Of a stretch of DNA of 5,876 nt, positions 1 to 5,876 are shown piece by piece. Numbering within the stretch: position 1 is the first letter of the stretch; each line of letters begins with the position of its first letter. This DNA comes from a bacterium (lineage in GTDB: Bacteria; Planctomycetota; J058; JAJDCP01): contig JAUIEM010000502.1 of assembly GCA_030428695.1 (NCBI GenBank), positions 1 through 5,876 on the forward strand, in the 5' to 3' direction. Both the position numbers and the translations under genes were made by a program. The notes below the pieces were generated by a model. It was not told where the DNA came from. It searched no databases and saw nothing but the letters and a program-made list of their open reading frames with translations.

Positions 1-2
1 CC

Positions 3-1202
3 GTCGCGATGGGGGTCATCGAGTTGTGGGGAGCCGCGGCGCTCGCCTCCGTGTTTCCCTCGATTCCCTTCGGCGCGGTCGGACGGCCCGCCCTCATCGC
101 GGCGGCGATCGGCTCGTTCACCGGCGTGCCCTACGCGGTCCTGACGGCCCGGCGCGCGGCACGCAAGGCGGGCTGGTACGGAGCCGCCGTCGCGGGGGTT
201 CCCGCGCTCGGCATGGCCCTGGGCGTGCTCGTCTCCCGCGACCTGCAGGGCGTGTTCTGGGGGCTGTTGATCGCGCACTGTGTCCTGGCCGTCGGCACGG
301 TGGGGCTGATCGCCGGGATGGTGACACCGCGCCTGGCGTTCGGTCCCTTCCGCGCCGCCATGCGCTACGGCGTCCCGTTGGTGCCCCACGTCCTCGCCCA
401 CTGGGTGCTGACGTCCGCCGACCGCTACATGCTCGACGCCTACAAGGGGGCGGCGGAGGTCGCGAGCTACCACACAGCCTACATGGTCGGCTTCGCGGTG
501 CTGCTGTTGGGGCAGGCGCTGGTGCGGAGCTGGTCGCCGCGCTTCCTCGAGGCCAGCGAGCGGCTGGACGGTCTCGTGGCCGGGACCACGGAGGCCGTCC
601 AGCTGCGGCAGGAGCTGACCCGCAAGGCCACCAACGTGTGCGCTGCGATCACCGTGGCGGGAGCAGGCGCCGCGATCTGGGGCGACGAGATCATGGCGCT
701 GCTGCTCCCGGCGGACTACGAAGGCGCCCTCGCCCAGGTCGCGCTGTTGACCGTCGGCAACGTGTTGGCTGCCCTCTACATGGTGCCGGTCAACAGCGTT
801 CTGCACCGCCGCTCTTCGGTCCGCCTCGCCATCGCGACGACCTCCGCGGCAGCGCTGAACATCGGCCTGAACGCGCTCCTCATTCCCGGCATGGGCGCCG
901 AGGGGGCGGCGCTGGCGACGGCGTTGGCGTACCTCGCCCTGCTGGTCGCGGTCACGCTGCTTGCGACGGCGGGCGGAGGCCAGCCGGTCCCCGTCTCCAG
1001 TTGGGCGCGCTACGTCGCGGTCATCGCCCTCGTCGCGCTCGCCGCCTGGTTGGACGGCCTCGGCCTTCCGGTCGTCGCGCGCGTCGCCTGCAACGCCGGG
1101 ATCACGGCGGTCGCGGTCAGCATTCTGTGGCTCGCGGGGGAGCTCGACGATCTGGGCGCAATGGTGTGGCGGCGGCTGGCGGCCGTGGCTCAGCGTCGTT
1201 GA
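3..1202 (+). CDS. Wzx/MATE-like polysaccharide flippase, 5' partial
   Basis: This is an inner-membrane transporter of the polysaccharide biosynthesis (RfbX/Wzx, MOP superfamily) type, which flips polyprenyl-linked oligosaccharide to the outer face. The frame is open to the left edge. The ATG at base 9 is probably internal, because family members are usually 450-500 residues and only about 400 are present, so roughly 70-90 N-terminal residues are missing. Counting from that ATG, hydrophobic segments recur at about 25-45, 58-75, 82-104, 155-172, 208-232, 240-260, 272-292, 297-319, 333-348 and 353-376. The clearest family signature is at 120-160: YGVPLVPH, then SADRYMLD, then a GAAEVASYHTAYMVG stretch. 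It matches the conserved 'fGlPl...DRy.Lg...g..evG.Y..ay' block of Wzx proteins. A second typical segment is GAEGAALATALAYL at 297-310. The gene ends tail-to-tail with the minus-strand glycosyltransferase, with 13 shared bases. The sugar substrate cannot be read from the sequence. Confidence 0.85.
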   Translation, partial: VAMGVIELWGAAALASVFPSIPFGAVGRPALIAAAIGSFTGVPYAVLTARRAARKAGWYGAAVAGVPALGMALGVLVSRDLQGVFWGLLIAHCVLAVGTVGLIAGMVTPRLAFGPFRAAMRYGVPLVPHVLAHWVLTSADRYMLDAYKGAAEVASYHTAYMVGFAVLLLGQALVRSWSPRFLEASERLDGLVAGTTEAVQLRQELTRKATNVCAAITVAGAGAAIWGDEIMALLLPADYEGALAQVALLTVGNVLAALYMVPVNSVLHRRSSVRLAIATTSAAALNIGLNALLIPGMGAEGAALATALAYLALLVAVTLLATAGGGQPVPVSSWARYVAVIALVALAAWLDGLGLPVVARVACNAGITAVAVSILWLAGELDDLGAMVWRRLAAVAQRR

Positions 1203-2887
1203 TTGCCCGGGAACCGCTCCAGCCGGGCGGTCGCTCCCTTCAACGGCAGCCAGGTCGCGGCGGGCGGGGTTTCGAAGTCCGGGCGCTCGAGCAGATCGGC
1301 GCGCACGAGCACGAAGGTCCCCGCGTCGCTGATTCCCGTCATGGACAAGACCACGTAGTCCGCCGGTTCCGTCGCGGTGTAGAAGTGCTCGATCTCCTCG
1401 AGCACCCGTAGGTTGTTGGTCTCGATCGCCGCCGGCAGCCGCGCCAGGTTGTACGCGTCCAGCCGCTTGCCGAAAACCGACGACGCGACGCCGTGTCGGG
1501 CGACGTGCTTGTTGACGAGACCCTGGAAGTCCTCGATGCGCAGCTCTTCCCCGTAGTACCCGATGCGCCCGATCTGCTCGATCAGGCAGAGGTCGTCGTC
1601 ACGGGTCGCGTCGTCGAGCCACATGCCGACGACGTCCCAGACGTGGAGGTAGCCCTTGTCGACGGTGGGGCGCGACGAAAAGGACTCCGTGGGAAGGGAC
1701 AGCGGCTGCCACACGACGACCGCCGCGAAGATCATCAGGGCGACCTCGGCGATCCGCGTGGACGCTGCGTAGCGGTCGGCCAGGGTGCGGATGGCCAGCA
1801 GAGCGGCGAGGAACAACGGGCCGAGGATCGGAGTCAGCAGGCGATGTCCATCCATCCAGTCGCCGCCGTTCGCCAACACGACGGTCCCCGTGAAGCCGAC
1901 CGCTGCGAGGGGGATCCAAAGCGGGCCCGGCTTCGTCCGCGTCACGACGAGGGCGATGGCGACCAGCAGAGCGCCGAGCAGCACAGGCAGCGTGGCGAAT
2001 CCCCAGACGTAGACCAGGCCCGGGTAGAGGACCTCCCACAGCCCGGCCCCGTCGAAGGTCAGGGCCCGGGAGAGGCCCGGCGCCTTGGCCTGCGTCGGCA
2101 GCGGAGAGAGCTCCCCGAAGACGAGCCAGCGCTGCGCGAAGGACGCCGCGACGAACGCGAGCAGCAGCGGGAGCTCGAGCGTCGCTTTGCGACCCCAGCC
2201 CGACCCGTGGCCCTGCGCGCCCGGCTCGCCGGCATCGGCAGGGGCCCTGCAACGCTGCACCAGGGCCGCGACGCTCGCGATGGTGAGCGCGGCGAGGAAG
2301 CCCTCGAAGCGGGTGATGCTCAGCGCGCACAGCACCGCCACGCGAGCGGCCGTGAGACTCCGCCGCGGCGCGCCGGCGCCGACATGGAGCGCGCACGCCG
2401 CGGTCAGCAACAGGCCGTACAGGCCCGTCTCCATGCCCATGAGGTACGAGGTCAGGACGTCGCCGGAGGCCAGGATCAGCACCGCGCTCGCGAGCGGAAT
2501 CCAGGCGCGCTCGAACAGCGAGCGCCCGCGCCAGCAGAGCAGCGCCGCGACGCCGCTGAGCGCGCACGCGCCCACCCAGTAGGACAACGTCTGCGGGTCG
2601 AGCCCGAGCGCGATGCCGAGCGCCATGAGGTAGACCCAGAGGGGATTGGAGTAGCCCTCCAGCGAGGGCTCGCCGATGTTCCAGGACAGTCCGTGCCCGT
2701 CCGCGAGGTTGTGCGCGAACCGGAAGGTGATGAAGGCGTCGTCGACGAAGCGGGCGCGCCAGAAGAGCGCGAGCAGCAAGCCTGCGACGAAGACCAGGGC
2801 GCACACGACGCGCGTCCTCGCCCGACCATGCCCCGTGCGCGCTGCCAGCACGGCCTGGACCCAGCCGTGACGCTTGCGTGCGGGCAT
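1190..2887 (-). CDS. GT-C glycosyltransferase, AftB-like membrane protein
   Basis: A 565-residue multi-pass membrane protein, probably transferring a sugar from a polyprenyl-phosphate donor on the periplasmic side. A basic N-terminus is followed by a membrane segment at about 27-45. The loop after it starts FVDDAFITFRFAHNL (47-61) and continues to EGYSNPLW (77-84). The Asp pair at 49-50 is where GT-C enzymes carry their catalytic acidic residue. Further family blocks are GMETGLYGLLL (151-161), TRFEGFL (192-198) and GGDWMDGHRLLTP (341-353). A soluble C-terminal part contains IGRIGYYGEELRIEDFQGL (439-457), the usual end domain of this group, which includes actinobacterial arabinofuranosyltransferase AftB (GT89) relatives. 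The frame stays open upstream to 3232, but that stretch is antisense-like, arginine-rich and overlaps the upstream gene. I therefore chose the ATG at 2887, which shares one base with the upstream TGA. No Shine-Dalgarno is visible, so translation is probably coupled. Donor and acceptor are unknown. Confidence 0.82.
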   Translation of the reverse strand: MPARKRHGWVQAVLAARTGHGRARTRVVCALVFVAGLLLALFWRARFVDDAFITFRFAHNLADGHGLSWNIGEPSLEGYSNPLWVYLMALGIALGLDPQTLSYWVGACALSGVAALLCWRGRSLFERAWIPLASAVLILASGDVLTSYLMGMETGLYGLLLTAACALHVGAGAPRRSLTAARVAVLCALSITRFEGFLAALTIASVAALVQRCRAPADAGEPGAQGHGSGWGRKATLELPLLLAFVAASFAQRWLVFGELSPLPTQAKAPGLSRALTFDGAGLWEVLYPGLVYVWGFATLPVLLGALLVAIALVVTRTKPGPLWIPLAAVGFTGTVVLANGGDWMDGHRLLTPILGPLFLAALLAIRTLADRYAASTRIAEVALMIFAAVVVWQPLSLPTESFSSRPTVDKGYLHVWDVVGMWLDDATRDDDLCLIEQIGRIGYYGEELRIEDFQGLVNKHVARHGVASSVFGKRLDAYNLARLPAAIETNNLRVLEEIEHFYTATEPADYVVLSMTGISDAGTFVLVRADLLERPDFETPPAATWLPLKGATARLERFPGNQRR

Positions 2888-2889
2888 CA
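2885..2889 (-). promoter_or_regulatory. TGATG stop/start overlap, translational coupling
   Basis: Read on the minus strand, the TGA of the MptE-like gene (2889-2887) shares its A with the ATG of the glycosyltransferase gene (2887-2885). The preceding bases, GACGTCGCCC, hold no purine-rich ribosome site. Reinitiation by ribosomes that finish the upstream gene is the natural explanation, and it fixes the stoichiometry of the two proteins. Confidence 0.7.
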
Positions 2890-3792
2890 GGGCGACGTCT
2901 GGGCGGAGGTGCTGGAGGGGAAGAGCGAGTCGTAGTCGACGCGCTCGAAACACTCGAGGTGGCCTCCACGCGTCGCGTTGCGGATCACGCGGCCGGCGCG
3001 CTCGAAAGCCTCCCTGGCGCGTCGGAAGCCGGCCTCCATCCGGTCGAGGCGCGGGTCGTGCCAGCGGAACCCCTTTCCGAAGTAGTTGGAGGCGAAGTGG
3101 TTCTTGTCGTCGTCCTGGGAGAGCATGTCCTCGCCGGCGATCTGGTTCTTCTTGCGGTCGACGCGGTAGGAGTGGTCGAAGCCGATCAGGTAGACCTCGC
3201 TGAAGCCCATGTAGAAGGCGAGCTGCATGCACAGGTAGGTGACGCTACCCCCCACCCACATCTCGGTGGCACAATCGGTCGAGAAGCGAGGAAAATCGGG
3301 GTCGGGGCGGTAGTCGTAGCGGACGTTGCACCAGACCGCGTCGCGCGCACCTCTCAGCACGTACCACAACGGCCAGCCGATGAACTTGGTCGGCCCGCGG
3401 TAGGACTTGATCTCCGCTGCCCTGTCCTCGGCGACGAAGACGTCCTCGACCACGTAGTAGGTCGGATCGAAGCCCATCGTCTCGCGGTTGAGATAGATCG
3501 CGTTGACGCCGAAGGTATGCTCGTCGGCGAGCCGGTCGAGCGCGCACGCGTTGAGGCTGGGTCCGTTGCCCATGATGAAGGCGCGCTGGCCGCGGTGGAG
3601 GTCGCGGAAGCGCCGCAAGCCGTCGCTGGGCAGGGCGCGTCCGAGACCGAGCAACGACGCCCGGAAGCCGAGCTCCCGCACCAACAGCTGGCGACCATTC
3701 ACCCGCGAGACGGAGACGTCGCTCAGGGCGTCCGGGCGCACCAGCCGCGCGGCGTGGACGAGCGCGCGTTTGAACAGACTGTCTCGCGCCAT
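2887..3792 (-). CDS. MptE-like (DUF115) protein, glycan-associated
   Basis: A 301-residue soluble protein with no signal peptide. It resembles the DUF115 / 6-hydroxymethylpterin pyrophosphokinase MptE-like family, whose bacterial members occur in glycosylation loci and share a fold with GT42 sialyltransferase-like enzymes. Visible blocks are a nucleotide-site-like GNGPSL at 75-80 within AFIMGNGPSLNA, then TFGVNAIYLN (93-102). At 182-209 lies GGSVTYL, followed by GFSEVYLIGFDHSY. Next is a basic loop DRKKNQ (212-217), then DDDKNHFASNYFGKGF (227-242). The C-terminal NATRGGHLECFERVDYDSLF (272-291) matches the family's 'NaT.GG.LevF.rv' ending. The frame extends upstream to 4062, but those 90 residues are proline/arginine-rich and unlike the family. 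The ATG at 3792 has a good ribosome site and gives a complete domain. It is the first gene of the two-gene minus operon. Its reaction is not determinable; a glycosyl or nucleotidyl transfer to a surface glycan is an inference. Confidence 0.8.
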   Translation of the reverse strand: MARDSLFKRALVHAARLVRPDALSDVSVSRVNGRQLLVRELGFRASLLGLGRALPSDGLRRFRDLHRGQRAFIMGNGPSLNACALDRLADEHTFGVNAIYLNRETMGFDPTYYVVEDVFVAEDRAAEIKSYRGPTKFIGWPLWYVLRGARDAVWCNVRYDYRPDPDFPRFSTDCATEMWVGGSVTYLCMQLAFYMGFSEVYLIGFDHSYRVDRKKNQIAGEDMLSQDDDKNHFASNYFGKGFRWHDPRLDRMEAGFRRAREAFERAGRVIRNATRGGHLECFERVDYDSLFPSSTSAQTSP

Positions 3793-3799
3793 GCGCGTA

Positions 3800-3806
3800 C
3801 CCCCCT
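3800..3806 (-). promoter_or_regulatory. Ribosome binding site of the MptE-like gene
   Basis: Reading leftward on the minus strand, AGGGGGG lies 7 bases ahead of the ATG at 3792-3790. This decides the start against the longer open frame beginning at 4062. Confidence 0.55.
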
Positions 3807-4498
3807 GCTGAAGCGAGCCGCCGCGTGGTTCTGTCGCCAGCGTGCTCCGATCGCGAGGGGCCCTACGCCATCGAGGGCACGGCCAGGCCTCAGGATCGGG
3901 CCGCGGGAAGGGTACGCGAGGTGGGGTGTCGCCGTCAACGCGGACGCCGCACACTTGTGCCGCCTCGCCGGCCCCGGCGCCGCTTCCTCCGTACTTGCTG
4001 GAGCCTCTGGAGGCATGCGAGCCTCTCCTCCTTGGTGCACAGGCGTTCCATGGCCCGCACAATCCATAACAGACAGGAGAGATGTGACAGAGCCCAGGGC
4101 TGGTGGGCAGGGAGCGAGAGCGACGGTCCGGATCGAGTACACTGTCGGTGCGCAGCTCAGCTCAACCGATCCCTGGTCCGCACCATGTCTACCCTGGAGA
4201 GTCTTCGGTTGGATCACTGCGATTCAAAGGTCCACGCGGTGCTGCGATCGGGCGCTCCACTTTGGTATGTTCATTCACCTCATCATATGAACGGGGTCGG
4301 TTACGTGGCCCGTCGTCCAAGCAATCTGGCTAGGATCTGCTTCAGGAACGCGGTGGAGCAGACTGCATGCGCCCTACAGGTGATTGCTATACTCTTGAGA
4401 ACACAATTGAGTCCGCGCACCGGGTCGGCATGGAGTTCCCGCAGTGGCACAGGAATGCGCTCTTCCGCGTTGCGTCGCCTCCTGTCTCGGGGCCAGCA

Positions 4499-4519
4499 GG
4501 TGGTCCATGAATGGACACC
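4499..4519. repeat. Short inverted repeat, possible hairpin
   Basis: GGTG and TCCA (with G4503 bulged between them) pair with TGGACACC across a TGAA loop at 4508-4511, giving an 8-bp stem with one bulge. It is not followed by a T-run on either strand, so it is not an intrinsic terminator. It may be incidental. Confidence 0.35.
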
Positions 4520-4665
4520 AGATGGTCTCAATCGACGCCGGCCTGCTGGTCTCTTGACGGAAGCTGGATGCAGAAGAGAAGAAGTGAGTCGGCCGTTAGG
4601 ACTACTCGTTGGGCGAATGCCTGGTATCGCTAGCAATAGGAATCTCGGGTCTGGAGCATGGTGAA

Positions 4666-4696
4666 CAGACAGTGTCTGCCACTGGCGGCGGTGGCA
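4666..4696. repeat. Two abutting inverted repeats upstream of methyltransferase
   Basis: CAGACAGTGTCTG (4666-4678) is a perfect odd palindrome with 6-base arms around a central G, the size of a dimeric regulator's half-site pair. It overlaps TGCCAC (4677-4682), which pairs with GTGGCA (4691-4696) across an 8-base loop. The two structures share bases 4677-4678, so as RNA they would be mutually exclusive at their junction. They sit 54-85 bases upstream of the methyltransferase start, where an operator or leader element would be expected. No T-run follows, so this is not a terminator. Confidence 0.45.
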
Positions 4697-4738
4697 TCAG
4701 GGTCCACACAGTAGTCAATTCAGGTCGAGTCTAGAGCC

Positions 4739-4744
4739 AGGAGA
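4739..4744 (+). promoter_or_regulatory. Ribosome binding site of the methyltransferase
   Basis: AGGAGA lies 6 bases before the ATG at 4751. It is a near-consensus Shine-Dalgarno at good spacing, which supports this start. Confidence 0.75.
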
Positions 4745-4750
4745 AAAACA

Positions 4751-5404
4751 ATGTTGGCTGAGACCTCACGCGTCATTCAGGCATACGATGATCTAGTCGT
4801 TAAGTGGTATTGTATTATCCGTTTTCAGATTATTAGGCTGCGCATCCTCGAGGAGATAGAGCAGTACATCCCAAGAAGTGGTCGAATACTGGATATTGGT
4901 TGCGGCTTTGGTCTCTTCTCGTTGTTCTTTGCCCTTTGTTCCAAAGAAAGGCGCCTCTTCTCCATAGACCTCAATGTCAAGCGTATCATGATGGCGCGCA
5001 AAGCTGCTGCGAAACTTGGGTTGGAGGATCGGGTCTCCTTTGAGAATGCCAATGTGCTGGACTATCCTTTTGACAATCCGATGGACGGGATCTTCATGCT
5101 TGATATTGTTCATCACCTCCCCCGTGGGGGAGGTCCGGAGATACTGAGGAAGTGCTTCGAGATTCTCAAGCCCGGTGGTGTCCTTATTGTCAAGGACGTT
5201 GATGCAAAGCCGTTATTGAAGAAGTGGTTTACTCTGGTACTCGATAAGTTGGTGGATCCAATTGCTCCTGTAAGTTACTATCACCGTGAAGATCTCCGGT
5301 CTTTGCTTCAGGGTATTGGTTTTGACGTTAAAGTGCATCAGCAGGTTGATGTTCTTCCGTATCCTCACGTTTTGTTCGTTTGTAGAAGGAAGGAGGCCGC
5401 GTGA
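4751..5404 (+). CDS. Class I SAM-dependent methyltransferase
   Basis: A 217-residue cytoplasmic protein expected to transfer a methyl group from S-adenosylmethionine. The Rossmann-fold motifs appear in order. The SAM-binding glycine loop ILDIGCGFG is at 46-54. An acidic residue ending strand 2 is in FSIDLN (D73). NVLDYPF, with D104, is the likely adenine-contacting segment. Motif IV-like MLDIVHHLP is at 116-124, and LKPGGVLIVKDV is at 139-150. A C-terminal HREDLRSLLQGIGFDV (178-193) is the usual helix-strand end of the Methyltransf_11/25 group. A helical N-terminus rich in Ile and Arg (about 20-40) precedes the fold. Base use differs sharply from the left-hand genes (24 of 60 G/C at 4801-4860), suggesting separate acquisition. 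Next to glycan genes the substrate is plausibly a sugar or a lipid-linked glycan, but nothing in the sequence fixes it. The downstream gene overlaps its stop codon. Confidence 0.88.
   Translation: MLAETSRVIQAYDDLVVKWYCIIRFQIIRLRILEEIEQYIPRSGRILDIGCGFGLFSLFFALCSKERRLFSIDLNVKRIMMARKAAAKLGLEDRVSFENANVLDYPFDNPMDGIFMLDIVHHLPRGGGPEILRKCFEILKPGGVLIVKDVDAKPLLKKWFTLVLDKLVDPIAPVSYYHREDLRSLLQGIGFDVKVHQQVDVLPYPHVLFVCRRKEAA
5390..5396 (+). promoter_or_regulatory. Ribosome binding site within methyltransferase end
   Basis: AAGGAGG, inside the last codons of the methyltransferase, lies 4 bases before the GTG at 5401. The spacing is short but the match to the anti-Shine-Dalgarno is excellent. A competing GGAG at 5417-5420 lies 7 bases before the ATG at 5428, so the true start of the next gene is uncertain by 9 codons. 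Confidence 0.5.
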
Positions 5405-5876
5405 CCGTAAGGGTTCGGAGTGTGGTGATGCATATGCGGACTGTCGTGGCGGCGCTGTTGTCGCTGAATGCGATTGTTTTATCTGTTGTTTCTTTCCGTT
5501 GGCCGATTGTTCACGATATCGCATTGATGGACTACATCGCGTGGAACATCTCTCGCGGCGTTGCTCCATACAGGGACATTCTCGACTTCAACCTGCCCGG
5601 CACTTACCTTCTTCACTCAGTCATGTGGTGGTTGTTCGAGGATAATCAGATTTTGACCCGGATCTTCGATCTTGGCCTTCTGGGGCTGATTGCGGTCTTC
5701 ACTTACCGCCTGCTCCGACCTTTCGGCCGTTCGTCGGCGCTGATCGGCGCAGCCTTGTTCCCATGCTTTGTACTCGGAAGAGGGCCCAATGACGCCCTGC
5801 AGCGCGATACCCTCGTAACCCTCTGCCTAGTCGTTGGAGTCGTATACTTCCAGCATTGGGGGAAGGCGTTGCAGAG
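5401..5876 (+). CDS. GT-C/GT39-like membrane glycosyltransferase, 3' partial
   Basis: This open frame runs off the right edge with no stop, leaving 158 complete codons. The chosen GTG (5401) overlaps the methyltransferase TGA as GTGA, with AAGGAGG upstream. ATG 5428 is the alternative. The product has a basic N-terminus and a membrane helix at about 14-32. A first outer loop carries H38-D39, where GT-C enzymes place the catalytic acid. The block ISRGVAPYRDILDFNLPGTY (50-69) follows, resembling the 'G..PYrD..d...Pg.y' signature of GT39/ArnT-like glycosyltransferases. Further hydrophobic stretches occur at about 69-79, 90-105, 112-126 and 137-151, with GRGPNDALQRDTL at 126-138 between the last two. 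It probably uses a polyprenyl-phosphate sugar on the periplasmic face. It differs clearly from the minus-strand GT-C protein. G/C rises along the gene (24 of 60 at 5461-5520, 39 of 60 at 5701-5760). Confidence 0.75.
   Translation, partial: MTVRVRSVVMHMRTVVAALLSLNAIVLSVVSFRWPIVHDIALMDYIAWNISRGVAPYRDILDFNLPGTYLLHSVMWWLFEDNQILTRIFDLGLLGLIAVFTYRLLRPFGRSSALIGAALFPCFVLGRGPNDALQRDTLVTLCLVVGVVYFQHWGKALQ

Larger units (their letters stand above)
3793..4750. other. 958-base intergenic region between divergent units
   Basis: No gene is convincing here. Open frames exist on both strands, the longest at 3825-4664 (+). Their translations are Arg/Ser/Pro-rich, show no domain or membrane pattern I recognise, lack good ribosome sites and have irregular third-base use. 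G/C counts per 60 bases fall from 40 at 4081-4140 to 30 at 4261-4320 and 32 at 4621-4680. The gap should hold the promoters of both units. The best -10 candidate for the plus strand is TGCTATACT at 4385-4393, an extended -10 with one mismatch but no clear -35. For the minus strand there is a weak pair, CTGTCA (4090-4085) and TATGGA (4068-4063), spaced 16. Neither is strong. Inverted repeats at 4269-4292, 4499-4519 and 4666-4696 are its most ordered parts. A decayed gene or an uncharacterised regulatory leader remains possible. Confidence 0.6.

Noticed and set aside
1205..1228. Hairpin GCCCGG/CCGGGC just after the flippase stop, as a terminator
   Set aside because: The stem is 6 bp with a 12-base loop and no T-run follows. 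It lies within the coding end of the opposite gene, where GC-rich stems are common by chance.
1493..2935. Long plus-strand open frame of 480 codons opposite the GT-C gene
   Set aside because: It is antisense to a gene with clear family motifs. Its translation is a charged, Gly/Arg/Glu/Gln-rich string without domains, as expected where high GC removes stop codons.
2888..3232. 115-codon N-terminal extension of the GT-C glycosyltransferase
   Set aside because: The extension overlaps the upstream gene in another frame and is arginine/proline-rich. The ATG at 2887 with TGATG coupling gives a normal family N-terminus.
3793..4062. 90-codon N-terminal extension of the MptE-like protein
   Set aside because: The composition is unlike the family, and the ATG at 3792 has a good Shine-Dalgarno and yields a complete domain.
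2878..4290. Long plus-strand open frame of 470 codons opposite the MptE-like gene
   Set aside because: It mirrors the minus-strand MptE-like gene codon for codon and continues into non-coding sequence. No family features or ribosome site support it.
4269..4292. GTTCAT...ATGAAC inverted repeat
   Set aside because: Six-base arms around a 12-base loop are weak, with no nearby gene start or T-run, so this could easily be chance.
3825..4664. 279-codon plus-strand open frame in the gap
   Set aside because: It has no recognisable motif, no ribosome site and inconsistent third-base use across the GC break. It is kept only as a possibility within the intergenic entry.
4068..4672. Direct repeat AACAGACAG at 4068-4076 and 4664-4672, as duplicated target or attachment sites
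   Set aside because: A 9-base match is expected about once or twice by chance in a stretch of this length, and no mobile-element gene lies between the copies.

Overview
The window is a piece of a cell-surface glycan locus from a high-GC bacterium. It holds a lipid-linked glycan flippase, two unrelated-looking multi-pass GT-C type glycosyltransferases, an MptE-like (DUF115) protein and a small SAM-dependent methyltransferase. The left 4.2 kb is very GC-rich (for example 45 of 60 bases G/C at 541-600), with strong third-position G/C bias. Membrane-embedded polyprenyl-phosphate-sugar enzymes plus a Wzx-type flippase point to envelope polysaccharide assembly. Planctomycetota or Myxococcota would fit the composition and the gene families, but the taxon is a guess.

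Layout: (1) 3-1202 (+), the C-terminal ~400 residues of a Wzx/MATE-like flippase, cut by the left edge. (2) 3792-1190 (-), a two-gene operon read leftward: an MptE-like protein (301 aa), then a GT-C glycosyltransferase (565 aa) of the AftB-like 'DDAFI...EGYxNPLW...GGDWM' type. They are joined by a TGATG stop/start overlap. The operon's last gene runs tail-to-tail into the flippase with a 13-base overlap. (3) 3793-4750, a 958-base gap with no convincing gene, between divergent transcription units. It contains inverted repeats, and base composition falls here from ~67% to ~50% GC. (4) 4751-5876 (+), a second unit: a 217-aa class I methyltransferase followed by a second GT-C-like membrane protein. 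The latter starts at a GTG overlapping the methyltransferase stop and is cut by the right edge.

How the genes may work together (inference): the flippase moves a polyprenyl-linked glycan across the inner membrane. The GT-C enzymes add sugars on the outer face from polyprenyl-phosphate donors. The MptE-like protein and the methyltransferase probably build, transfer or decorate a sugar. The right-hand unit has clearly lower GC (24 of 60 at 4801-4860) and looks like a separately acquired module, as is usual in surface-polysaccharide loci. I found no tRNA, rRNA, CRISPR array, recognisable insertion sequence or convincing intrinsic terminator.
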